Shown: positions 53,205-61,607 of the stretch, piece by piece
Position numbering within the stretch: the stretch's first letter is position 1
Layout of the letters: every line of letters starts with the position of its first letter
Assembly: GCA_020161615.1 (NCBI GenBank)
Contig: JAIUPD010000001.1
Location: forward strand, 248,001-312,000
Origin: Pseudomonadota bacterium
GTDB lineage: Bacteria > Pseudomonadota > Alphaproteobacteria > Rhodobacterales > Rhodobacteraceae
DNA length: 64,000 nucleotides
Reading direction: 5' to 3'
Notes under the pieces: generated by a model
Told to the model about the DNA's origin: nothing
Seen by the model: the letters and a program-made list of their open reading frames with translations, nothing else
The model's database searches: none
Made by a program: the position numbers and the translations under genes

Positions 53205-56200
53205 TGCCAGCCGTCGTCAGCGCGATCAGTGGGGTCTTTGCCGCGGTCAGCTCCAGCGCGATCGGCTCGATCGCCTTGCGCTTGCTCGGCTCCGTGGCGC
53301 TGTCGGCGCTCTCCCAGGCTCTGGCGCCTCAGCCCAAGCCCTCGGGCCTGCGCACCGAGGACACGCTGTCCGGCGGCACCACGCCCGAGGCCTTCATGCT
53401 GGGCGCCACGGCGACCGGCGGGACCATGGTCTGCCCGCCGATGTCGCACGGCAGCGCGGGCAAGACGCCCAACGCCTACCTCACCTATGTGATCGAGCTG
53501 GCGGGGATCCCGGGGCACCAGCTGGACGGGCTGATCCTCAACGGCGAGCGGGTCGCGATCCTGACCGACGCGCCGCACCCGGATTACGGCCAGCGGATCG
53601 GCGGAGCCTACGAGGGGCGGGCCTGGATCCGCTATCATGACGGCAGCCAGACCACCGCCGACGCGATGCTGCTGGCGAAATACCCCGCGCCCTTTGTCCG
53701 GCCCTGGTCGGCCGACATGGTGGCTGAGGGCATTTGCTACGCTGTCCTGACCTTCCGCTATGACCGGGAGGTGTTTCAGGGCTGGCCGCAATGCCGGTTC
53801 GAGGTGAGCAGCGTCCCGCTCTACGACCCGCGCCGGGACAGCTCGGTTGGCGGGGAGGGCGTCCACCGTTGGGGGCAGCGTGAGACCTATGTGCCGTCGA
53901 ACAACACGGCGGTGCAGATCTACAACGCGGCGCGGGGCATTGCGCTGCCGTCGGGCGACATCTGGGGGGGCGATATCCCGGCCGAGGACCTGCCGCTGGC
54001 GGTCTGGATCGCTGCCATGGACGCTGCCGATTCCGCGGCGGACGATGGCGCGGGCGGCACCGAAGCCGCCTTCCGCTCGGGGATCGAGGTGCAGGTCGCC
54101 GATGAGCCGTTCGCGGTGATCGAGGAGCTGCTCAAAGGCTGCACGGGCGTCCTGACGGAGACCGGCGGCGTCTGGTCGCTGCGCCTCGGCGGGCCCGGCC
54201 TGCCGGTCCTGTTCCTTGAGGATGACGGGATCATCGCCGATGAGCCGGAGGATTTCGCGCCGTTTCCGCCGATTGAGCAGATCTTCAACGCGATCTCGGC
54301 CACACATCCGGACCCGGCGAGCCTCTGGGAAAGCCGGGAATCCGAGCTGCGGACCAACCCGACCTGGGAGGCCGAGGACGGTGGGCGCCGCCTGCCGACC
54401 GCGCTGTCCATGCCGACCGTGCCCTATCCGGTGCAGGTCGATCGTGTCTGCGCCGCCCTGATCGCCGATCACCGGCGGATGCGCCGCCATGTCATCACGC
54501 TCGACACGCCTGGCGCGGTGCTGGAGGCGGGCGATACCATCGCCTGGACGAGCGCGGCCAATGGATATGACGGCAAGCTCTTCGAGGTGACCGAACCCAT
54601 CCGCGACCTGATCACCCAGCAGGTGCGGGCCTCGCTGCGCGAGGTCGATCCCGGGGATTACGACCCGCCCTCCGGACTGGTGCGGCCGAACGTGCCGGTG
54701 CCCACCCCGGTGCGCCCGGCCGTGCAATCGGTGCCCGGCTTTGCGGTCAGCCCCTATGTTCTTGATGTGGAGGGCGAGGCGCGTCGCGCGGGCATCCTGG
54801 CGCTCTGGGATCCCGAGGGCGCAGATGATGCCCGCGGCCTCAGGATTGCCATCCGCCGGGCAGGGGAGGGTGGCGACGGCGACGAGCGGCCGCCCTATCT
54901 GGTGCCCGCCGGTATGGCCGTCATCACCGAGGGCCTGGTCGCCGGGGACTATGAGGTTCGCGCGCGGCTCAGGGTGGACCGGCCGACCAGCTGGACCGCC
55001 TGGCTGCCCGTCACCGTGGCCGACGTGCGCCTGGGGCTGGTCGAGCTTTCGACCGAGATCGTCGGCTGGCTGGGCTCGCTGCAGGAATGGATCGACGGCG
55101 GCGTCACCGACCTGCCGGGCGATCTGGCCTCGCTGAGCGAGGCGCTGAGCGCCGAAGCCCTGGCCCGCGCCGCAGCGATCGCGGCCGAGGCCGAGGCTCG
55201 CGCCACCGCTCTTGCCGCCGAAGCGCAGGCCCGGGCCGATGGCCTGCTCGCCGCCGCCAATGCCCTGGCGGCCGAATCGCAGGCCCGGGCCGAGGCGATC
55301 GCGGCAGAAGCCGCGACCCGCGCCGCCGCCCTGGCGAATGAGGCCTCGACCCGCGCCGCAGGGCTGCTTGAGGTGTCGGAGGCCGTCGAAGCGGAAGCCG
55401 AAGCGCGCGCCGACGGCCTGGCCGCCGAGGCTCAGGCCCGGGCGGAGGATATCGCCGGGGTCAACGTCGATCTCTCGGCCGAGACCGCCGCCCGCGTGGC
55501 GCTCGCGCAAGAGACCGCCGCGACCCTCCGGGACCAACGTGACCGGATTCGCGCTGTCGCGCTCGAGGTCGTGGAGCTGGGCAGCCAGGCCCATCTGGCG
55601 CGGGAGGAGTTGCGGCAGTCGATCAGCGCCCAGGTCGGCGACATCCGCGCGACCTATGACGCGCAGATCCTGACCCTTGCCGACGAGGCCTCGGCGCTGG
55701 CCGCGCGGCTGGTGACGATTGAGGCGAGCTCGGACGCGCTGGCGGTGCAGATCGCCCAGGTGGATCAGGCGCGCATCGCCGGCGACGAGGCCCTGGGCCA
55801 GCTGATCACCGCGGTCAGCGTCGGCACGGCCACGCAATTCGATCACGCGCGGATCTGGTACTGGGATGACGCACCCGAGGGCTGGACCGGTGAGCCTGTC
55901 GCGCCCTCGGTCACTGCCTCCGGGTGGCTGCGCCCCGGGCCTGCCTCCTCTGTGCTGTCTCCCGGGGGCCTTGCCATTGCTGGCGGCGCCTATCGCCAAG
56001 TCCGGGCGCGGATCCGCCGCGTCGGCGTCCCGGTCTGGGAGGGGGCGCTGTGGTGGGCCGGCGAGGGCGAGACCTGGGACGAGGCCCGTCGCGTGGTGCT
56101 GGGGGTGCCCGATTACGACGACAATATCGGCCTTCTGACTTGGGCGCCACAATGGACCGGCCAGATTGACCGGATCCGCATCGATCTCGCTGACGGTGCC

Positions 56201-59200
56201 GACGCCTCCAATTATTTCGAGCTCGACTGGTTGGCGATTGGCCGACCGGCTCCCGGCGCATCCTCGGCCGAACTGCTGGCCGAGCAGGTGGCGCGCATCG
56301 CGGCCGACGAGGCCGAAGCTGCCGAGCGCCTCCTCCTGGCCGCGCGGCTCTCCGGTGTCGAGGGTGTGGCGGCTGGTGCGGCCGAGGCGGCGGAAGAGCT
56401 GGACGCCCGGGTCACCGAGACGGAGGGCGGGATCGAGGCGCTGTCCGGCCGAACCGCCGCGCTTGAGGCGACGGTCGATGACCCGACCTCGGGCCTCGCG
56501 GCGACGGCCGCCGCGCTGGAGACGCTGGTGTCCCGGGTCGAGGCGCTGGACGATGGCTCGCAGGTCCTGCTGGCCGAGGCGATCCGCAACCTCAGGACCT
56601 CGCTCCGTCAGGTTGCACTGGAAAATCTGGAGGCTGATGCACAGGCCGCGCTGGAGACGCAGGCCGTCCGCGAATATATCGCCGAGGCCTCCGAGACCCT
56701 GACCACGCGGATCGACGCGACCGACGGCGTGGTCGAGGTCCTGGCCGAGGCCGTCACCCTGCTGCAGGCGGCGATCCCGGGCCTCGCCACGGCCGAGGCC
56801 CTGGCCGCGCTCAGCGCCAGCGTCACTGACCAGGGCGGGATCCTGGAGGCGGTGGTCGCGGCCCAAGACAGCCTGACGGTCTCGGTCGAGGATCTGACGA
56901 CCGGCCTTGCCGCCAATGGCGCTGCCATCGACGCGGTGGAGGTCCGCACGACCGCGGCCGAGGGCGAGATCGCTTCCCAGGGTACGCGGCTTTCCAGCGT
57001 GGAGACTGGGGTCTCTGACCTGGAAACCGGCCAGGCCGCGAACGGCGCGGCGATCGAGGCGGTCGAGATCCGCACCACGGCGGCCGAAGGCGAGATCGCC
57101 TCGCAGGGCACGCGGCTGTCGAGCGTCGAGACGGGCGTCTCGGATCTGGAGACCGGCCAGGCCGCCAACGGCGCTGCCATCGAGGCGGTCGAGCTGCGCA
57201 CCACCGCGGCCGAGGGCGAGATCGCCTCGATGGGCACGCGCCTGTCCAGCGTCGAGACCGGGGTGTCGGATCTGGAGAACGGCCAGGCCGCCAATGGCGC
57301 GGCGATCGAGGCGGTCGAGATCCGCACCACGGCGGCCGAGGGCGAGCTGGCCTCGCAGGGCACGCGGCTGTCGAGCGTCGAGACCGGTGTGTCGGATCTG
57401 GAAACCGGCCAGGCCGCCAACGGCGCTGCGATCGAGGCGGTCGAGATCCGCACCACGGCGGCAGAGGGCGAACTGGCCTCCCAGGGCACGCGGCTGTCGA
57501 GCGTGGAAACCGGGGTCTCGGATCTGGAAACCGGGCAAGCCGCGAACGGCGCGGCGATCGAGGCTGTTGAGGTCCGTACCACGGCGGCCGAGGGCGGGAT
57601 CGAGGCGCTGTCCGGTCGGACGGCCGCGCTGGAGGCGACGGTCGATGATCCGGCCTCGGGCCTCGCGGCGACGGCCGCCGCGCTCGAGACCCTGGTGTCC
57701 CGGGTCGAGGCGCTGGACGATGGCTCGCAGGTCCTGCTGGCCGAGGCGATCCGCAATCTCAGGAGCTCGCTCCGCCAGGTTGCGCTGGAAAATCTGGAGG
57801 CTGATGCACAGGCCGCGCTGGAGACGCAGGCCGTGCGGGAGTACATCGCCGAGGCCTCCGAGACCCTGACCACGCGGATCGACGCGACCGACGGCGTGGT
57901 CGAGGTCCTGGCCGAGGCCGTCACCCTGCTGCAGGCGGCGATCCCGGGCCTCGCCACGGCCGAGGCGCTGGCCGCGCTCAGCGCCAGCGTCACCGATCAG
58001 GGCGGGATCCTGGAGGCGGTGGTCGCGGCCCAAGACAGCCTGACGGTCTCGGTCGAGGATCTGACGACTGGCCTCGCCGCCAACGGCGCTGCCATCGACG
58101 CGGTGGAGCTGCGCACGACGGCGGCCGAGGGCGAGATCGCCTCGCAAGGCACGCGGTTATCCAGCGTCGAGACCGGGGTTTCGGATCTGGAGACCGGGCA
58201 AGCCGCGAACGGCGCTGCGATCGAGGCGGTGGAGATCCGAACGACGGCAGCCGAGGGCGAGATCGCTTCGCAGGGCACCCGGCTGTCGAGCGTCGAGACC
58301 GGCGTCTCTGACCTGGAAACCGGACAGGCCGCCAATGGCGCCGCGATCGAGGCGGTCGAGATCCGCACCACCGCGGCCGAGGGCGAGATTGCCTCGATGG
58401 GCACGCGGCTGTCGAGCGTCGAGACCGGCGTCTCGGACCTGGAGACCGGACAGGCCGCGAACGGCGCGGCGATCGACGCGGTGGAGCTGCGCACGACGGC
58501 GGCCGAGGGCGAGATCGCTTCGCAGGGCACGCGGCTGTCGAGCGTCGAGACCGGCGTCTCGGATCTGGAAACCGGCCAGGCGGCCAACGGTGCTGCCATC
58601 GAGGCGGTCGAGCTGCGCACCACCGCGGCCGAGGGCGAGATCGCCTCGCAAGGCACGCGCCTGTCGAGTGTCGAGACCGGTGTCTCAGACCTGGAGACAG
58701 GCCAGGCCGCCAACGGCGCCGCCATCGACGCGGTGGAGGTCCGCACGACAGCGGCCGAGGGCGAGATCGCCTCGCAGGGTACGCGGCTGTCGAGCGTGGA
58801 AACCGGCGTCTCGGACCTGGAGACCGGCCAAGCCGCCAATGGCGCTGCCATCGAGGCGGTGGAGATCCGCACCACGGCCGCCGAGGGCGAGATCGCCTCG
58901 CAAGGGACCCGCCTGTCGAGCGTCGAGACCGGTGTGTCGGATTTGGAGACCGGGCAGGCCGCCAATGGCGCTGCCATCGAGGCGGTCGAGCTGCGCACCA
59001 CCGCGGCCGAGGGCGAGATCGCCTCGCAAGGCACCCGGCTATCCAGCGTCGAGACCGGCGTCTCGGACCTGGAGACCGGGCAAGCCGCCAATGGTGCGGC
59101 GATCGAGGCCGTCGAGGTCCGTACCACGGCCGCCGAGGGTGAGATCGCCAGCCTGGTCGTGGCGCAGACGGCTCTGTCCGCAGAGATCGCTGACAAGGCG

Positions 59201-60202
59201 GATGCCGCAGTCGTCGCCGGGCTGACCGCCCAGGTGACCGAGATCGACGGCGAGGTCGCGGCGCTCTCGGGCGCGACGACCATCGTGCAGGCGGCGGTGC
59301 AAGGGGCCAACCTGATCGCCAACGGCAGTTTCGCGGGTGGAACGCTCACAGGCTGGGCCGCGGTTGCGCCGGGGATGATGGTGATCGCCCGCGATCCCGG
59401 GTCGGTGACCCCGGCCGAGGCCCTGGCGCCGACGCCGCATGTCCTGCGGATCGCTCAGTCGGCCAGCGCCCAGACGGCGGATGTCGCGGTCGCCGTGCCG
59501 GTGACGCCGGGCGAGATGCTGCGCGCCTCGCTGCTGCGGGCGGCCAGCGGGTCCACACGCAACGTGACACTCAGCCTGTCAGCGATCTGGCTCGATGCCT
59601 CGGGGGCGGCGGTCGGCTCGCCCCAGACGCTGCTGACGACGCTGGTCACCGCGACCGCCTGGGCGCGGGCCACGGGCGATGGGGTCGCGGTCCCGGCCGG
59701 GGCCGTCGCGGTGACGCTGCGCCTGACCCGGGCCGGGGGCGGCGCGGGCAATGGCTGGGTGACCGGCCTCAAGGCCGAGCGCGACGGGCTCGGCCTGTCG
59801 GACATCACTGCCAGTGGCCTCTTCAAGATGGAATCGGTCGCGGGTCCCTCAGGCTACAGCCGCCTCCGTCTGGTCGGCCGCACCAGCACGGCGGAAATCT
59901 ACCGCGAGGCAGGGCTCTATATCGACACGCCGGTTGATCCCGGCGAGCCCTCGCGCGTGGCGGTCCAGGCCGATCAATTCGCGATCCTCGGCCCCAGCGG
60001 CGCGATCACGCCGTTTATCGTCGACGGCAGCGCGATCTACCTGACCGGCTCGGCGATCCGCCTGACCGGGGACACCGAGGTCGACGGGACCTTTGGTATC
60101 CGCTCCGGCACCAGTGGGGAGAGGGTCGAGATCGATGCAAGCGGCCTCAAGGTCTTCGATGCAGCGAACGTCCTTCGTGTCTTGATCGGAGATCTGAGCT
60201 GA
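53204..60202 (+). CDS. Giant tail-tip/fibre protein (gpJ-like) with repeat coiled coil
   Basis: 2,332 residues, by far the longest gene. Residues 1 to about 620 resemble the gpJ/hub attachment part: hydrophobic start (AISGVFAAVSSSAIGSIALR), FMLGATATGGTMVCPPMSHG, DGLILNGERVAI, YNAARGIALPSGDIWGGDIP and TGVLTETGGVWSLRLGGPGL. Residues about 640-760 are an alanine-rich coiled coil (AARATALAAEAQARADGL-like units). Then come a 179-residue module present twice and two arrays of a 42-residue repeat. Residues about 2040-2180 include a jelly-roll-like carbohydrate-binding section (NLIANGSFAGGTLTGW). The last 130 residues (FKMESVAGPSGYSRLRLVGR; VAVQADQFAILGPSGAITPF) resemble the end of lambda gpJ. It should reach from the tail tip toward the cell surface. 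Confidence 0.9.
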   Translation: MPAVVSAISGVFAAVSSSAIGSIALRLLGSVALSALSQALAPQPKPSGLRTEDTLSGGTTPEAFMLGATATGGTMVCPPMSHGSAGKTPNAYLTYVIELAGIPGHQLDGLILNGERVAILTDAPHPDYGQRIGGAYEGRAWIRYHDGSQTTADAMLLAKYPAPFVRPWSADMVAEGICYAVLTFRYDREVFQGWPQCRFEVSSVPLYDPRRDSSVGGEGVHRWGQRETYVPSNNTAVQIYNAARGIALPSGDIWGGDIPAEDLPLAVWIAAMDAADSAADDGAGGTEAAFRSGIEVQVADEPFAVIEELLKGCTGVLTETGGVWSLRLGGPGLPVLFLEDDGIIADEPEDFAPFPPIEQIFNAISATHPDPASLWESRESELRTNPTWEAEDGGRRLPTALSMPTVPYPVQVDRVCAALIADHRRMRRHVITLDTPGAVLEAGDTIAWTSAANGYDGKLFEVTEPIRDLITQQVRASLREVDPGDYDPPSGLVRPNVPVPTPVRPAVQSVPGFAVSPYVLDVEGEARRAGILALWDPEGADDARGLRIAIRRAGEGGDGDERPPYLVPAGMAVITEGLVAGDYEVRARLRVDRPTSWTAWLPVTVADVRLGLVELSTEIVGWLGSLQEWIDGGVTDLPGDLASLSEALSAEALARAAAIAAEAEARATALAAEAQARADGLLAAANALAAESQARAEAIAAEAATRAAALANEASTRAAGLLEVSEAVEAEAEARADGLAAEAQARAEDIAGVNVDLSAETAARVALAQETAATLRDQRDRIRAVALEVVELGSQAHLAREELRQSISAQVGDIRATYDAQILTLADEASALAARLVTIEASSDALAVQIAQVDQARIAGDEALGQLITAVSVGTATQFDHARIWYWDDAPEGWTGEPVAPSVTASGWLRPGPASSVLSPGGLAIAGGAYRQVRARIRRVGVPVWEGALWWAGEGETWDEARRVVLGVPDYDDNIGLLTWAPQWTGQIDRIRIDLADGADASNYFELDWLAIGRPAPGASSAELLAEQVARIAADEAEAAERLLLAARLSGVEGVAAGAAEAAEELDARVTETEGGIEALSGRTAALEATVDDPTSGLAATAAALETLVSRVEALDDGSQVLLAEAIRNLRTSLRQVALENLEADAQAALETQAVREYIAEASETLTTRIDATDGVVEVLAEAVTLLQAAIPGLATAEALAALSASVTDQGGILEAVVAAQDSLTVSVEDLTTGLAANGAAIDAVEVRTTAAEGEIASQGTRLSSVETGVSDLETGQAANGAAIEAVEIRTTAAEGEIASQGTRLSSVETGVSDLETGQAANGAAIEAVELRTTAAEGEIASMGTRLSSVETGVSDLENGQAANGAAIEAVEIRTTAAEGELASQGTRLSSVETGVSDLETGQAANGAAIEAVEIRTTAAEGELASQGTRLSSVETGVSDLETGQAANGAAIEAVEVRTTAAEGGIEALSGRTAALEATVDDPASGLAATAAALETLVSRVEALDDGSQVLLAEAIRNLRSSLRQVALENLEADAQAALETQAVREYIAEASETLTTRIDATDGVVEVLAEAVTLLQAAIPGLATAEALAALSASVTDQGGILEAVVAAQDSLTVSVEDLTTGLAANGAAIDAVELRTTAAEGEIASQGTRLSSVETGVSDLETGQAANGAAIEAVEIRTTAAEGEIASQGTRLSSVETGVSDLETGQAANGAAIEAVEIRTTAAEGEIASMGTRLSSVETGVSDLETGQAANGAAIDAVELRTTAAEGEIASQGTRLSSVETGVSDLETGQAANGAAIEAVELRTTAAEGEIASQGTRLSSVETGVSDLETGQAANGAAIDAVEVRTTAAEGEIASQGTRLSSVETGVSDLETGQAANGAAIEAVEIRTTAAEGEIASQGTRLSSVETGVSDLETGQAANGAAIEAVELRTTAAEGEIASQGTRLSSVETGVSDLETGQAANGAAIEAVEVRTTAAEGEIASLVVAQTALSAEIADKADAAVVAGLTAQVTEIDGEVAALSGATTIVQAAVQGANLIANGSFAGGTLTGWAAVAPGMMVIARDPGSVTPAEALAPTPHVLRIAQSASAQTADVAVAVPVTPGEMLRASLLRAASGSTRNVTLSLSAIWLDASGAAVGSPQTLLTTLVTATAWARATGDGVAVPAGAVAVTLRLTRAGGGAGNGWVTGLKAERDGLGLSDITASGLFKMESVAGPSGYSRLRLVGRTSTAEIYREAGLYIDTPVDPGEPSRVAVQADQFAILGPSGAITPFIVDGSAIYLTGSAIRLTGDTEVDGTFGIRSGTSGERVEIDASGLKVFDAANVLRVLIGDLS
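56423..58112 (+). repeat. Large duplicated module in the fibre gene
   Basis: A segment of about 520 bp starting at 56423 recurs at 57590, exactly 1,167 bp (389 codons) later. By eye the encoded modules differ at only two residues (DPTSGL/DPASGL; LRTSL/LRSSL) and at a number of silent sites. The offset equals the 179-residue module plus five 42-residue repeats. Confidence 0.9.
56909..57595 (+). repeat. 42-residue repeat array 1 (five full units plus a partial)
   Basis: 126-bp units beginning at 56909 encode AANGAAI(D/E)AVE(V/I/L)R followed by TTAAEGE(I/L)AS(Q/M)G and TRLSSVETGVSDLE(T/N)GQ. Five complete units are followed by a partial sixth from 57539. Six heptads per unit suggest a trimeric coiled coil. 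Confidence 0.95.
58076..59152 (+). repeat. 42-residue repeat array 2 (eight full units plus a partial)
   Basis: The same 126-bp unit from 58076, eight full copies and a partial ninth from 59084. Within-array protein identity is nearly complete while the codons differ at many third positions. Confidence 0.95.
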
Positions 60203-60699
60203 TGGCCTACGGATTTCTCTTCCGGGACGCCGACGGGAACGAAACGCTGCGCATGGTCGATGGCATGCCACTTCTTGTTCATAGCGAGCGGAAAGCCTGG
60301 GACTTCAACGGAACGATCTCTGTGCCGAACTTCGATGTGAACTTCGGTTTCTTCTACGTGTCGTTCTGCATGTACAAGGGGATCTACGGTTATGGGGGCA
60401 GCGGGTGGAGCCCAAGCGGCACCTATCCCGGGCAGACTTACCTCCGCCAACCGGAAGACCGTGACCTGACCGAGATCGGCTATCTGGGCCCGGCTGGGAT
60501 TAACTACCCGCGCGCAGAGAAGATCCTGGCCATCGCGAACCATATGGTTCCGACCATCGCCTGGGATAACGCCACACGGATCGCAACGATCACCCCGGCG
60601 GTAACCCCGGCAGGCTGGCCGAACTTCAATTCCGGCGCCGGCGCCATGCCGGACTACTACATCAACTTCCTTCAGGTACAGGAGGTTACGCTGCCATGA
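60202..60699 (+). CDS. Putative accessory tail fibre protein
   Basis: 165 residues, aromatic- and glycine-rich (FGFFYVSFCMYKGIYGYGGS). It begins AYGFLFRDADGNETLRMVDG, which resembles the N-terminus of the next gene (TYGIELRNTFGAPVLSSKMR). Such proteins after gpJ are often receptor-binding or assembly parts. The gene starts within the stop of the giant gene. Its base composition looks less GC-rich than that of its neighbours. No family recognised. Confidence 0.65.
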   Translation: MAYGFLFRDADGNETLRMVDGMPLLVHSERKAWDFNGTISVPNFDVNFGFFYVSFCMYKGIYGYGGSGWSPSGTYPGQTYLRQPEDRDLTEIGYLGPAGINYPRAEKILAIANHMVPTIAWDNATRIATITPAVTPAGWPNFNSGAGAMPDYYINFLQVQEVTLP

Positions 60700-61592
60700 C
60701 CTATGGTATCGAGCTCCGCAACACCTTCGGGGCCCCCGTGCTGTCCTCCAAGATGCGTGTGCTCCATCGCCTGGCGGCGGGGAATACGATCGACCTGGAG
60801 GCTGCGCATTCCAGCGTTGTATCCGCGATGAATAGCGCCGGCATGAACTGGCTTGAGCGCTGGGAATGGCGAGGTGAGTTCGGCTGCTTCTACACGCATG
60901 TCGATGTGTCAGGAGCACGCGTGGCTTTCCCCCATGCCGCCCTCTCTGGCCTTACCTATCAGACCTTCGGCGATGTGGGAGTTGTGGTTCCCCAACAAGA
61001 CAGCCTCGTCGGGTTCGACAGCAGCGTGTTCTATCAGCTCGGCACGGCCGGGCGGATCCTGTTCCGGTCTGCCGAAATCTGCATGGACCTGTGGGACGCT
61101 TCGCTACCCAAGACGCTGATCCCGATTGCCTGGTTGGATTCCGCTTGGTCCTGCCCTTACCGCATCATCGGACCTGGCGTGAATCCCGCTGACATCTCAG
61201 GCACCTACGGGATGAAGATCTGGGACCAGACGGGGGAACTCGCGTTCGACTCTCGGGCGCCGATCATGCCCATCAGGTATGCCTTCATCTTCACGAAGGC
61301 CCAGATGGACGATGTGATCGAGAACGGGGCGGTGGTGACCATTACCTTGCCCGAAGCCATGCCTGATGCCTGGATCTCGGCGCCGTTTTTCTCGGCCTAT
61401 CGCCTCGAGTGGTACCGCAGGTTGGGCGGCCAGGAACGCTACCGCTGCTTCTACATCGGCCTTCGCCAGACCAGCGATACCACGCTTCAGTTTTCCCGCT
61501 TCACCCATGCCGCAGATGTCGGGTCCAACCTCGACAACCTGGGACGCACCTATTCCCACGACGCGATTTTCTACGTCGCCCGCAACTTCTGA
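60696..61592 (+). CDS. Putative tail fibre / receptor-binding protein
   Basis: 298 residues, overlapping the previous stop by 4 bases. Its first 20 residues share the M-x-YG-xx-(F/L)R-xxx-G pattern of the upstream protein, so the two may attach to the same site. The remainder is rich in aromatic residues and cysteines (GEFGCFYTHVDVSGARVAF; WSCPYRIIGPG; YRCFYIGLRQTSDT). Base composition is lower in GC, as in the previous gene. No enzyme motif is seen. Confidence 0.65.
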   Translation: MTYGIELRNTFGAPVLSSKMRVLHRLAAGNTIDLEAAHSSVVSAMNSAGMNWLERWEWRGEFGCFYTHVDVSGARVAFPHAALSGLTYQTFGDVGVVVPQQDSLVGFDSSVFYQLGTAGRILFRSAEICMDLWDASLPKTLIPIAWLDSAWSCPYRIIGPGVNPADISGTYGMKIWDQTGELAFDSRAPIMPIRYAFIFTKAQMDDVIENGAVVTITLPEAMPDAWISAPFFSAYRLEWYRRLGGQERYRCFYIGLRQTSDTTLQFSRFTHAADVGSNLDNLGRTYSHDAIFYVARNF

Positions 61593-61607
61593 ACCCCGGA
61601 GGCTCCT

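Noticed and set aside
53132-58147. 1,671-residue minus-strand frame opposite the fibre gene
   Set aside because: The repeats of the fibre gene make all frames look ordered. The plus strand has hub-type and gpJ-like sections and fits the operon; the minus frame has no recognisable domain or start site.
56909-59152. Regular repeats considered as a CRISPR array or satellite
   Set aside because: The repeats stay in one open frame, have no spacers, and show mainly silent differences, so they are protein repeats.
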